Part shown: piece by piece, positions 1-10,870 of the stretch
Numbering within the stretch: the stretch's first letter is position 1
Layout of the letters: every line of letters starts with the position of its first letter
DNA from: Auanema rhodensis
Lineage: Eukaryota > Nematoda > Chromadorea > Rhabditida > Rhabditidae
Reading direction: 5' to 3'
Assembly (NCBI GenBank): GCA_964057225.1
Contig: OZ059898.1
Span: 21,367,267 to 21,431,266 of the forward strand
DNA: 64,000 bases
Notes under the pieces: model-generated
What the model saw: the letters and a program-made list of their open reading frames with translations, nothing else
The model's database searches: none
Told to the model about the DNA's origin: nothing
Made by a program: the position numbers and the translations under genes

Positions 1-239
1 ATTTAATTAGCATAAATTAAAGTTCACGTAAATTTCAAAGTCATGGTTACCATGCACCAATATCAATAAAAATTTGTTTTTAGACTAATATGGACATGGG
101 GAATCTAATTTTGAAAACCGCATCTCTTTATCTTTCACGTGAAGCGAGTTACATACCAAGTGCACATCACGTGTACATTTGATTAGCATAAATTAAAGTT
201 CACGTAAATTTCAAAGTCATGGTTACCATGAACCAATAT

Positions 240-1483
240 CAATAAAAATTTGTTTTTAGACTAATATGAACATCGGGAATCTAATTTTGAAAACCGCATC
301 TCTTTATCTTTCACGTGAAGCGAGTTACATACCAAGTGCACATCATGTGTACATTTAATTAGCATAAATTAAAGTTCACGTAAATTTCAAAGTCATGGTT
401 ACCATGCACCAATATCAATAAAAATTTGTTTTTAGACTAATATGGACATGGGGAATCTAATTTTGAAAACCGCATCTCTTTATCTTTCACGTGAAGCGAG
501 TTACATACCAAGTGCACATCACGTGTACATTTGATTAGCATAAATTAAAGTTCACGTAAATTTCAAAGTCATGGTTACCATGAACCAATATCAATAAAAA
601 TTTGTTTTTAGACTAATATGAACATCGGGAATCTAATTTTGAAAACCGCATCTCTTTATCTTTCACGTGAAGCGAGTTACATACCAAGTGCACATCATGT
701 GTACATTTAATTAGCATAAATTAAAGTTCACGTAAATTTCAAAGTCATGGTTACCATGCACCAATATCAATAAAAATTTGTTTTTAGACTAATATGGACA
801 TGGGGAATCTAATTTTGAAAACCGCATCTCTTTATCTTTCACGTGAAGCGAGTTACATACCAAGTGCACATCACGTGAACATTTAATTAGCTTAAATTAA
901 AGTTCACGTAAATTTCAAAGTCATGGTTACCATGCACCAATATCAATAAAAATTTGTTTTTAGACTAATATGGACATGGGGAATCTAATTTTGAAAACCG
1001 CATCTCTTTATCTTTCACGTGAAGCGAGTTACATACCAAGTGCACATCACGTGTACATTTAATTAGCATAAATTAAAGTTCACGTAAATTTCAAAGTCAT
1101 GGTTACCATGAACCAATATCAATAAAAATTTGTTTTTAGACTAATATGGACATGGGGAATCTAATTTTGAAAACCGCATCTCTTTATCTTTCACGTGAAG
1201 CGAGTTACATACCAAGTGCACATCACGTGTACATTTAATTAGCATAAATTAAAGTTCACGTAAATTTCAAAGTCATGGTTACCATGCACCAATATCAATA
1301 AAAATTTGTTTTTAGACTAATATGGACATGGGGAATCTAATTTTGAAAACCGCATCTCTTTATCTTTCACGTGAAGCGAGTTACATACCAAGTGCACATC
1401 ACGTGTACATTTAATTAGCATAAATTAAAGTTCACGTAAATTTCAAAGTCATGGTTACCATGCACCAATATCAATAAAAATTT
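240..1483 (-). repeat. Left arm of a large inverted repeat
   Basis: This arm mirrors 1706-2949: paired positions sum to 3189. Diagnostic variants match in order, including the rare AGCTTAAATT at 889-898 (AATTTAAGCT at 2291-2300), the ATCATGTG/CATCGGG monomer and the TGATTAGC monomer. I saw no mismatch within the arm. Beyond about 240 the pairing fails because the right side has a monomer (about 2950-3120) that the left lacks. Near identity over about 1.24 kb is higher than between neighbouring monomers, so the inverted copy is recent. Confidence 0.85.
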
Positions 1484-1705
1484 GTTTTTAGACTAATATG
1501 GACATGGGGAATCTAATTTTGAAAACCGCATCTCTTTATCTTTCACGTGAAGCGAGTTACATACCAAGTGCACATCACGTGTACATTTAATTAGCATAAA
1601 TTAAAGTTCACGTAAATTTCAAAGTCATGGTTACCATGAACCAATATCAATAAAAATTTGTTTTTAGACTAATATGGACATGGGGAATCTAATTTTGAAA
1701 CCCGC
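1484..1705. other. Asymmetric centre of the large inverted repeat
   Basis: These 222 bases lie between the two arms of the mirror-image repeat (left arm ending at 1483, right arm starting at 1706). They are ordinary satellite sequence in the left-hand orientation, one full monomer plus 46 bp, and have no mirror partner immediately to the right. They do match, inverted, the monomer region beginning at 10651. The centre is therefore not a hairpin loop of foreign sequence but the part of the inverted copy that extends beyond the start of the right-hand array. Confidence 0.8.
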
Positions 1706-1712
1706 AAATTTT
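1696..1712. other. Orientation-switch breakpoint
   Basis: At this point TTTTGAAACCCGC of the left orientation runs directly into AAATTTTTATTG of the right orientation. The switch is between 1705 and 1706, with the dinucleotide CA possible on either side (2-bp microhomology). The left side carries a private change, GAAACCCGC where other copies have GAAAACCGC. Its reverse complement, GCGGGTTTC, is also found at 10652-10660, the only other place I saw it. This is a simple inversion-type junction without inserted bases. It could be a true rearrangement or an assembly join. Confidence 0.9.
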
Positions 1713-1881
1713 TATTGATATTGGTGCATGGTAACCATGACTTTGAAATTTACGTGAACTTTAATTTATGCTAATTAAATGTACACGTGATGTGCACTTG
1801 GTATGTAACTCGCTTCACGTGAAAGATAAAGAGATGCGGTTTTCAAAATTAGATTCCCCATGTCCATATTAGTCTAAAAAC

Positions 1882-2057
1882 AAATTTTTATTGATATTGG
1901 TGCATGGTAACCATGACTTTGAAATTTACGTGAACTTTAATTTATGCTAATTAAATGTACACGTGATGTGCACTTGGTATGTAACTCGCTTCACGTGAAA
2001 GATAAAGAGATGCGGTTTTCAAAATTAGATTCCCCATGTCCATATTAGTCTAAAAAC
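1882..2057 (+). repeat. Representative 176-bp monomer with internal motifs
   Basis: A typical monomer, used here as the coordinate reference (position 1 = 1882). It starts AAATTTTTATTG. An odd dyad CATGGT-A-ACCATG lies at 1903-1915; in copies reading TTCATGG instead of TGCATGG the arms extend to 7 bp, TCATGGT-A-ACCATGA. ACGTGA occurs three times in the same direction at 1928, 1961 and 1993, 33 and 32 bp apart. The last two sit inside CACGTG palindromes at 1960-1965 and 1992-1997, and the last is within the 10-bp palindrome TTCACGTGAA. GTGCAC, another palindrome, follows the first CACGTG. A/T-only runs such as AAATTTTTATT sit at the monomer start. The stretch from the second ACGTGA to about 2010 looks the least variable across the array by eye. 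Monomer phase is arbitrary. Confidence 0.9.
1928..1998 (+). other. Trio of ACGTGA elements in the monomer (example copy)
   Basis: ACGTGA at 1928, 1961 and 1993 in the representative monomer, contexts TTACGTGAAC, ACACGTGATG and TCACGTGAAA. The same trio recurs in almost every monomer. Known biology: CACGTG/ACGTG is the core bound by bHLH and bZIP factors, and yeast centromere element CDEI has the form RTCACRTG, which the opposite strand of the 1961 site (ATCACGTG) fits. Whether anything binds here is unknown. The 33/32-bp spacing, close to three helical turns, would place the sites on about the same DNA face. Confidence 0.5.
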
Positions 2058-5000
2058 AAATTTTTATTGATATTGGTTCATGGTAACCATGACTTTGAAA
2101 TTTACGTGAACTTTAATTTATGCTAATTAAATGTACACGTGATGTGCACTTGGTATGTAACTCGCTTCACGTGAAAGATAAAGAGATGCGGTTTTCAAAA
2201 TTAGATTCCCCATGTCCATATTAGTCTAAAAACAAATTTTTATTGATATTGGTGCATGGTAACCATGACTTTGAAATTTACGTGAACTTTAATTTAAGCT
2301 AATTAAATGTTCACGTGATGTGCACTTGGTATGTAACTCGCTTCACGTGAAAGATAAAGAGATGCGGTTTTCAAAATTAGATTCCCCATGTCCATATTAG
2401 TCTAAAAACAAATTTTTATTGATATTGGTGCATGGTAACCATGACTTTGAAATTTACGTGAACTTTAATTTATGCTAATTAAATGTACACATGATGTGCA
2501 CTTGGTATGTAACTCGCTTCACGTGAAAGATAAAGAGATGCGGTTTTCAAAATTAGATTCCCGATGTTCATATTAGTCTAAAAACAAATTTTTATTGATA
2601 TTGGTTCATGGTAACCATGACTTTGAAATTTACGTGAACTTTAATTTATGCTAATCAAATGTACACGTGATGTGCACTTGGTATGTAACTCGCTTCACGT
2701 GAAAGATAAAGAGATGCGGTTTTCAAAATTAGATTCCCCATGTCCATATTAGTCTAAAAACAAATTTTTATTGATATTGGTGCATGGTAACCATGACTTT
2801 GAAATTTACGTGAACTTTAATTTATGCTAATTAAATGTACACATGATGTGCACTTGGTATGTAACTCGCTTCACGTGAAAGATAAAGAGATGCGGTTTTC
2901 AAAATTAGATTCCCGATGTTCATATTAGTCTAAAAACAAATTTTTATTGATATTGGTGCATGGTAACCATGACTTTGAAATTTACGTGAACTTCAATTTA
3001 TGCTAATTAAATGTACACATGATGTGCACTTGGTATGTAACTCGCTTCACGTGAAAGATAAAGAGATGCGGTTATCAAAATTAGATTCCCGATGTTCATA
3101 TTAGTCTAAAAACAAATTTTTATTGATATTGGTTCATGGTAACCATGACTTTGAAATTTACGTGAACTTTAATTTATGCTAATCAAATGTACACGTGATG
3201 TGCACTTGGTATGTAACTCGCTTCACGTGAAAGATAAAGAGATGCGGTTTTCAAAATTAGATTCCCCATGTCCATATTAGTCTAAAAACAAATTTTTATT
3301 GATATTGGTGCATGGTAAATATGACTTTGAAATTTACGTGAACTTTAATTTATGCTAATCAAATGTACACGTGATGTGCACTTGGTATGTAACTCGCTTC
3401 ACGTGAAAGATAAAGAGATGCGGTTTTCAAAATTAGATTCCCCATGTCCATATTAGTCTAAAAACAAATTTTTATTGATATTGGTGCATGGTAACCATGA
3501 CTTTGAAATTTACGTGAACTTTAATTTATGCTAATTAAATGTACACATGATGTGCACTTGGTATGTAACTCGCTTCACGTGAAAGATAAAGAGATGCGGT
3601 TTTCAAAATTAGATTCCCGATGTTCATATTAGTCTAAAAACAAATTTTTATTGATATTGGTTCATGGTAACCATGACTTTGAAATTTACGTGAACTTTAA
3701 TTTATGCTAATTAAATGTACACGTGATGTGCACTTGGTATGTAACTCGCTTCACGTGAAAGATAAAGAGATGCGGTTTCCAAAATTAGATTCCCCAAGTC
3801 CATATTAGTCTAAAAACAAATTTTTATTGATATTGGTTCATGGTAACCATGACTTTGAAATTTACGTGAACTTTAATTTATGCTAATTAAATGTACACGT
3901 GATGTGCACTTGGTATGTAACTCGCTTCACGTGAAAGATAAAGAGATGCGGTTTTCAAAATTAGATTTCCCATGTCCATATTAGTCTAAAAACAAATTTT
4001 TATTGATATTGGTGCATGGTAACCATGACTTTGAAATTTACGTGAACTTTGATTTATGCTAATTAAATGTACACGTGATGTGCACTTGGTATGTAACCCG
4101 CTTCACGTGAAAGATAAAGAGATGCGGTTTTCAAAATTAGATTCCCCATGTCCATATTAGTCTAAAAACAAATTTTTATTGATATTGGTGCATGGTAACC
4201 ATGACTTTGAAATTTACGTGAACTTTAATTTATGCTAATTAAATGTACACGTGATGTGCACTTGGTATGTAACTCGCTTCACGTGAAAGATAAAGAGATG
4301 CGGTTTTCGAAATTAGATTCCTCATGTCCATATTAGTCTAAAAACAAATTTTTATTGATATTGGTTCATGGTAACCATGACTTTGAAATTTACGTGAACT
4401 TTAATTTATGCTAATTAAATGTACACGTGATGTGCACTTGGTATGTAACTCGCTTCACGTGAAAGATAAAGAGATGCGGTTTTCAAAATTAGATTCCCCA
4501 TGTCCATATTAGTCTAAAAACAAATTTTTATTGATATTGGTGCATGGTAACCATGACTTTGAAATTTACGTGAACTTTAATTTATGCTAATTAAATGTAC
4601 ACGTGATGTGCACTTGGTATGTAACTCGCTTCACGTGAAAGATAAAGAGATGCGGTTTTCAAAATTAGATTCCCTATGTCCATATTAGTCTAAAAACAAA
4701 TTTTTATCGATATTGGTTCATGGTAACCATGACTTTGAAATTTACGTGAACTTTAATTTATGCTAATTAAATGTACACGTGATGTGCACTTGGTATGTAA
4801 CTCGCTTCACGTGAAAGATAAAGAGATGCGGTTTTCAAAATTAGATTCCCCATGTCCATATTAGTCTAAAAACAAATTTTTATTGATATTGGTGCATGGT
4901 AACCATGACTTTGAAATTTACGTGAACTTTAATTTATGCTAATTAAATGTACACGTGATGTGCACTTGGTATGTAACTCGCTTCACGTGAAAGATAAAGA

Positions 5001-6230
5001 GATGCGGTTTTCAAAATTAGATTCCCTATGTCCATATTAGTCTAAAAACAAATTTTTATCGATATTGGTTCATGGTAACCATGACTTTGAAATTTACGTG
5101 AACTTTAATTTATGCTAATTAAATGTACACGTGATGTGCACTTGGTATGTAACTCGCTTCACGTGAAAGATAAAGAGATGGGGTTTTCAAAATTAGATTC
5201 CCCATGTCCATATTAGTCTAAAAACAAATTTTTATCGATATTGGTTCATGGTAACCATGACTTTGAAATTTACGTGAACTTTAATTTATGCTAATTGAAT
5301 GTACACGTGATGTGCACTTGGTATGTAACTCGCTTCACGTGAAAGATAAAGAGATGGGGTTTTCAAAATTAGATTCCCCATGTCCATATTAGTCTAAAAA
5401 CAAATTTTTATCGATATTGGTTCATGGTAACCATGACTTTGAAATTTACGTGAACTTTAATTTATGCTAATTAAATGTACACGTGATGTGCACTTGGTAT
5501 GTAACTCGCTTCACGTGAAAGATAAAGAGATGCGGTTTTCAAAATTAGATTCCCCATGTCCATATTAGTCTAAAAACAAATTTTTATTGATATTGGTGCA
5601 TGGTAACCATGACTTTGAAATTTACGTGAACTTTAATTTATGCTAATTAAATGTACACGTGATGTGCACTTGGTATGTAACTCGCTTCACGTGAAAGATA
5701 AAGAGATGCGGTTTTCAAAATTAGATTCCCTATGTCCATATTAGTCTAAAAACAAATTTTTATCGATATTGGTTCATGGTAACCATGACTTTGAAATTTA
5801 CGTGAACTTTAATTTATGCTAATTAAATGTACACGTGATGTGCACTTGGTATGTAACTCGCTTCACGTGAAAGATAAAGAGATGCGGTTTTCGAAATTAG
5901 ATTCCTCATGTCCATATTAGTCTAAAAACAAATTTTTATTGATATTGGTTCATGGTAACCATGACTTTGAAATTTACGTGAACTTTAATTTATGCTAATT
6001 AAATGTACACGTGATGTGCACTTGGTATGTAACTCGCTTCACGTGAAAGATAAAGAGATGCGGTTTTCAAAATTAGATTTCCCATGTCCATATTAGTCTA
6101 AAAACAAATTTTTATTGATATTGGTGCATGGTAACCATGACTTTGAAATTTACGTGAACTTTAATTTATGCTAATCAAATGTACACGTGATGTGCACTTG
6201 GTATGTAACTCGCTTCACGTGAAAGATAAA

Positions 6231-6246
6231 GAGATGTTTTAAAATT
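6231..6246 (+). other. 4-bp-short monomer (1 of 4)
   Basis: GATGTTTTAAAATTAG replaces the usual GATGCGGTTTTCAAAATTAG, giving a 172-bp monomer. The same change occurs at 15575, 30355 and 53050, and each time a GGTAAATATG monomer follows. The shared context shows the four sites descend from one event copied by array expansion. Confidence 0.9.
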
Positions 6247-6802
6247 AGATTCCCCATGTCCATATTAGTCTAAAAACAAATTTTTATTGATATTGGTGCA
6301 TGGTAAATATGACTTTGAAATTTACGTGAACTTTAATTTATGCTAATCAAATGTACACGTGATGTGCACTTGGTATGTAACTCGCTTCACGTGAAAGATA
6401 AAGAGATGCGGTTTTCAAAATTAGATTCCTCATGTCCATATTAGTCTAAAAACAAATTTTAATTGATATTGGTTCATGGTAACCATGACTTTGAAATTTA
6501 CGTGAACTTTAATTTATGCTAATTAAATGTACACGTGATGTGCACTTGGTATGTAACTCGCTTCACTTGAAAGATAAAGAGATGCGGTTTTCAAAATTAG
6601 ATTTCCCATGTCCATATTAGTCTAAAAACAAATTTTTATTGATATTGGTTCATGGTAACCATGACTTTGAAATTTACGTGAACTTTGATTTATGCTAATT
6701 AAATGTACACGTGATGTGCACTTGGTATGTAACCCGCTTCACGTGAAAGATAAAGAGATGCGGTTTTCAAAATTAGATTCCCCATGTCCATATTAGTCTA
6801 AA

Positions 6803-6842
6803 AACAAATTTTTATTGATATTAACAAATTTTAATTGATATT
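6803..6842 (+). repeat. 20-bp internal tandem duplication (out-of-register junction)
   Basis: AACAAATTTTTATTGATATT at 6803-6822 is followed directly by the near-identical AACAAATTTTAATTGATATT at 6823-6842, making a 196-bp monomer. The second unit has the TTTTAATTG variant and continues into a CTTCACTTGAAA monomer, a combination also present at about 6450-6580. This is the only monomer I found with a gain of length. It looks like an unequal exchange between two different monomers 20 bp out of register. Confidence 0.9.
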
Positions 6843-6939
6843 GGTTCATGGTAACCATGACTTTGAAATTTACGTGAACTTTAATTTATGCTAATTAAAT
6901 GTACACGTGATGTGCACTTGGTATGTAACTCGCTTCACT

Positions 6940-9900
6940 TGAAAGATAAAGAGATGCGGTTTTCAAAATTAGATTCCTCATGTCCATATTAGTCTAAAAA
7001 CAAATTTTTATTGATATTGGTGCATGGTAACCATGACTTTGAAATTTACGTGAAATTTAATTTATGCTAATTAAATGTACACGTGATGTGCACTTGGTAT
7101 GTAACTCGCTTCACGTGAAAGATAAAGAGATGCGGTTTTCAAAATTAGATTCCCCATGTCCATATTAGTATAAAAACGAATTTTCATTGATATTGGTGCA
7201 TGGTAACCATGACTTTGAAATTTACGTGAACTTTGATTTATGCTAATTAAATGTACACGTGATGTGCACTTGGTATGTAACTCGCTTCACGTGAAAGATA
7301 AAGAGATGCGGTTTTCAAAATTAGATTCCCCATGTCCATATTAGTCTAAAAACAAATTTTTATTGATATTGGTGCATGGTAACCATGACTTTGAAATTTA
7401 CGTGAACTTTAATTTATGCTAATTAAATGTACACGTGATGTGCACTTGGTATGTAACTCGCTTCACGTGAAAGATAAAGAGATGCGGTTTTCAAAATTAG
7501 ATTCCTCATGTCCATATTAGTCTAAAAACAAATTTTTATTGATATTGGTGCATGGTAACCATGACTTTGAAATTTACGTGAACTTTGATTTATGCTAATT
7601 AAATGTACACGTGATGTGCACTTGGTATGTAACTCGCTTCACGTGAAAGATAAAGAGATGCGGTTTTCAAAATTAGATTCCCCATGTCCATATTAGTCTA
7701 AAAACAAATTTTTATTGATATTGGTGCATGGTAACCATGACTTTGAAATTTACGTGAACTTTAATTTATGCTAATTAAATGTACACGTGATGTGCACTTG
7801 GTATGTAACTCGCTTCACGTGAAAGATAAAGAGATGCGGTTTTCACAATTAGATTCCCCATGTCCATATTAGTCTAAAAACAAATTTTAATTGATATTGG
7901 TTCATGGTAACCATGACTTTGAAATTTACGTGAACTTTAATTTATGCTAATTAAATGTACACGTGATGTGCACTTGGTATGTAACTCGCTTCACTTGAAA
8001 GATAAAGAGATGCGGTTTTCAAAATTAGATTCCCCATGTCCATATTAGTCTAAAAACAAATTTTTATCGATATTGGTTCATGGTAACCATGACTTTGAAA
8101 TTTACGTGAACTTTAATTTATGCTAATTAAATGTACACGTGATGTGCACTTGGTATGTAAATCGCTTCACGTGAAAGATAAAGAGATGCGGTTTTCAAAA
8201 TTAGATTCCCCATGTCCATATTAGTCTAAAAACAAATTTTTATTGATATTGGTTCATGGTAACCATGACTTTGAAATTTACGTGAACTTTGATTTATGCT
8301 AATTAAATGTACACGTGATGTGCACTTGGTATGTAACTCGCTTCACGTGAAAGATAAAGAGATGCGGTTTTCAAAATTAGATTTCCCATGTCCATATTAG
8401 TCTGAAATCAAACTTTTATTGATATTGGTTCATGGTAACCATGAATTTGAAATTTACGTGAACTTTAATTTATGCTAATTAAATGTACACGTGATGTGCA
8501 CTTGGTATGTAACTCGCTTCACGTGGAAGATAAAGAGATGCGGTTTTCAAAATTAGATTCCTCATGTCCATATTAGTCTAAAAACAAATTTTTATTGATA
8601 TTGGTGCATGGTAACCATGACTTTGAAATTTACGTGAACTTTAATTTATGCTAATTAAATGTACACGTGATGTGCACTTGGTATGTAACTCGCTTCACGT
8701 GAAAGATAAAGAGATGCGGTTTTCAAAATTAGATTCCCCATGTCCATATTAGTCTAAAAACAAATTTTTATTGATATTGGTGCATGGTAACCATGACTTT
8801 GAAATTTACGTGAACTTTAATTTATGCTAATTAAATGTACACGTGATGTGCACTTGGTATGTAACTCGCTTCACGTGAAAGATAAAGAGATGCGGTTTTC
8901 AAAATTAGATTCCCCATGTCCATATTAGTCTAAAAACAAATTATTATCGATATTGGTTCATGGTAACCATGACTTTGAAATTTACGTGAACTTTAATTTA
9001 TGCTAATTAAATGTACACGTGATGTGCACTTGGTATGTAACTCGCTTCACGTGAAAGATAAAGAGATGCGGTTTTCACAATTAGATTCCCCATGTCCATA
9101 TTAGTCTAAAATCAAATTTTTATTGATATTGGTTCATGGTAACCATGACTTTGAAATTTACGTGAACTTTAATTCATGCTAATTAAATGTACACGTGATG
9201 TTCACTTGGTATGTAACTCGCTTCACGTGGAAGATAAAGAGATGCGGTTTTCAAAATTAGATTCCTCATGTCCATATTAGTCTAAAAACAAATTTTTATT
9301 GATATTGGTGCATGGTAACCATGACTTTGAAATTTACGTGAACTTTAATTTATGCTAATTAAATGTACACGTGATGTGCACTTGGTATGTAACTCGCTTC
9401 ACGTGAAAGATAAAGAGATGCAGTTTTCAAAATTAGATTCCTCATGTCCATATTAGTCTAAAAACAAATTTTTATTGATATTGGTTCATGGTAACCATGA
9501 CTTTGAAATTTACGTGAACTTTAATTTATGCTAATTAAATGTACACGTGATGTGCACTTGGTATGTAACTCGCTTCACGTGAAAGATAAAGAGATGCGGT
9601 TTTCAAAATTAGATTCCCCATGTCCATATTAGTCTAAAAACAAATTTTTATTGATATTGGTGCATGGTAACCATGACTTTGAAATTTACGTGAACTTTAA
9701 TTTATGCTAATTAAATGTACACGTGATGTGCACTTGGTATGTAACTCGCTTCACGTGAAAGATAAAGAGATGCGGTTTTCAAAATTAGATTCCCCATGTC
9801 CATATTAGTCTAAAAACAAATTATTATCGATATTGGTTCATGGTAACCATGACTTTGAAATTTACGTGAACTTTAATTTATGCTAATTAAATGTACACGT

Positions 9901-10870
9901 GATGTGCACTTGGTATGTAACTCGCTTCACGTGAAAGACAAAGAGATGCGGTTTTCAAAATTAGATTCCCCATGTCCATATTAGTCTAAAAACAAATTTT
10001 TATTGATATTGGTGCATGGTAACCATGACTTTGAAATTTACGTGAACTTTAATTTATGCTAATTAAATGTACACGTGATGTGCACTTGGTATGTAACTCG
10101 CTTCACGTGAAAGATAAAGAGATGAGGTTTTCAAAATTAGATTCCTCATGTCCATATTAGTCTAAAAACAAATTTTTATTGATATTGGTTCATGGTAACC
10201 ATGACTTTGAAATTTACGTGAACTTTAATTTATGCTAATTAAATGTACACGTGATGTGAACTTGGTATGTAACCCGCTTCACGTGAAAGATAAAGAGATG
10301 CGGTTTTCAAAATTAGATTCCCCATGTCCATGTTAGTCTAAAAACAAATTTTTATTGATATTGGTGCATGGTAACCATGACTTTGAAATTTACGTGAACT
10401 TTAATTTATGCTAATTAAATGTACACGTGATGTGCACTTGGTATGTAACTCGCTTCACGTGAAAGATAAAGAGATGCGGTTTTCAAAATTAGATTCCCCA
10501 AATCCATATTAGTCTAAAAACAAATTTTTATTGATATTGGTTCATGATAACCATGACTTTGAAATTTACGTGAACTTTAATTTATGCTAATTAAATGTAC
10601 ACGTGATGTGCACTTGGTATGTAACTCGCTTCACGTGAAAGATAAAGAGATGCGGGTTTCAAAATTAGATTCCCCATGTCCATATTAGTCTAAAAACAAA
10701 TTTTTATTGATATTGGTTCATGGTAACCATGACTTTGAAATTTACGTGAACTTTAATTTATGCTAATTAAATGTACACGTGATGTGCACTTGGTATGTAA
10801 CTCGCTTCACGTGAAAGATAAAGAGATGCGGTTTTCAAAATTAGATTCCCCATGTCCATATTAGTCTAAA
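6940..10870 (+). repeat. Segmental duplication B, copy 1 (mosaic)
   Basis: Monomers with CTTCACTTGAAA, GTGAAATTTAA, TTATTATCGA (8941, 9821), GATGCAGTTTT (about 9417), AAAGACAAAG (about 9936) and TTCATGATAACC (about 10543). The same rare variants recur in order at 22.9-28.4 kb with offsets that step by whole monomers: 16012, 15660, 17420 and 17068. The steps show monomers gained or lost between the copies. Confidence 0.75.

Larger units (their letters stand above)
1..1705 (-). repeat. Satellite array, 176-bp monomer, inverted left segment
   Basis: Nine complete tandem copies and a partial one of the 176-bp monomer, in the orientation opposite to the rest of the window. The landmark GCATAAATTA (CTTAAATTA in one copy) starts at 10, 186, 362, 538, 714, 890 and 1066, always 176 apart. 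Copies differ by a few linked variants: CACCAAT versus AACCAAT, CATGGGG versus CATCGGG, CACGTGTAC versus CATGTGTAC, and AATTAGC versus GATTAGC. Copies from 10 to 713 alternate between two states and so form a 352-bp dimer. No spacer or foreign DNA lies between copies. The segment enters the window already inside the array, so its true left end is unseen. No coding potential: stop codons occur throughout and the 176-bp period shifts the frame at every copy. Confidence 0.97.
1706..2949 (+). repeat. Right arm of the large inverted repeat
   Basis: Partner of 240-1483 in opposite orientation. Monomers here read, in order: two TGGTGCA copies, a TGGTTCA copy, a TGGTGCA copy with TTTAAGC and GTTCACG, then a CACATGATG/CCCGATGTTC copy, an AATCAAAT copy and a second CACATGATG/CCCGATGTTC copy. 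The same order is seen on the left arm when read in reverse. The first six of these also recur as a direct copy from 10874, offset 9168. Confidence 0.85.
1706..6822 (+). repeat. Segmental duplication A, copy 1 (about 29 monomers)
   Basis: Directly repeated at 10874-16166. The offset is 9168 at the start (AATTTAAGCT 2291/11459) and 9344 from about 3.1 kb on (GGTAAATATG 3314/12658; TCCCTATG 4671/14015; the GATGTTTTAAAA deletion 6231/15575). The change of 176 reflects one extra CCAAATTAG-type monomer in copy 2. It contains the GATGGGG, TATCGAT, TTTTCGAAA and AATTGAATG variant monomers. Copy 1 ends abruptly at the 20-bp duplication at 6803-6842. Confidence 0.85.

Noticed and set aside
1484-1705. 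Transposon or hairpin loop at the inversion centre
   Set aside because: The 222-bp centre is plain satellite sequence, with no terminal repeats, target-site duplication or foreign bases.
1957-1966. Yeast-type CDEI element as evidence of a point centromere
   Set aside because: ATCACGTG fits RTCACRTG on the minus strand, but no CDEII/CDEIII arrangement exists and an 8-bp match is weak. It is kept only as a motif note.
1960-1997. CACGTG sites as functional gene promoters (G-boxes)
   Set aside because: There is no gene downstream anywhere in the window, and the sites are part of a repeated unit. A binding role is possible but no promoter can be supported.
1882-2057. CENP-B box
   Set aside because: I looked for the TTCG....A..CGGG core on both strands of the consensus and did not find it. 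GCTTCACG and GATGCGG do not fit.
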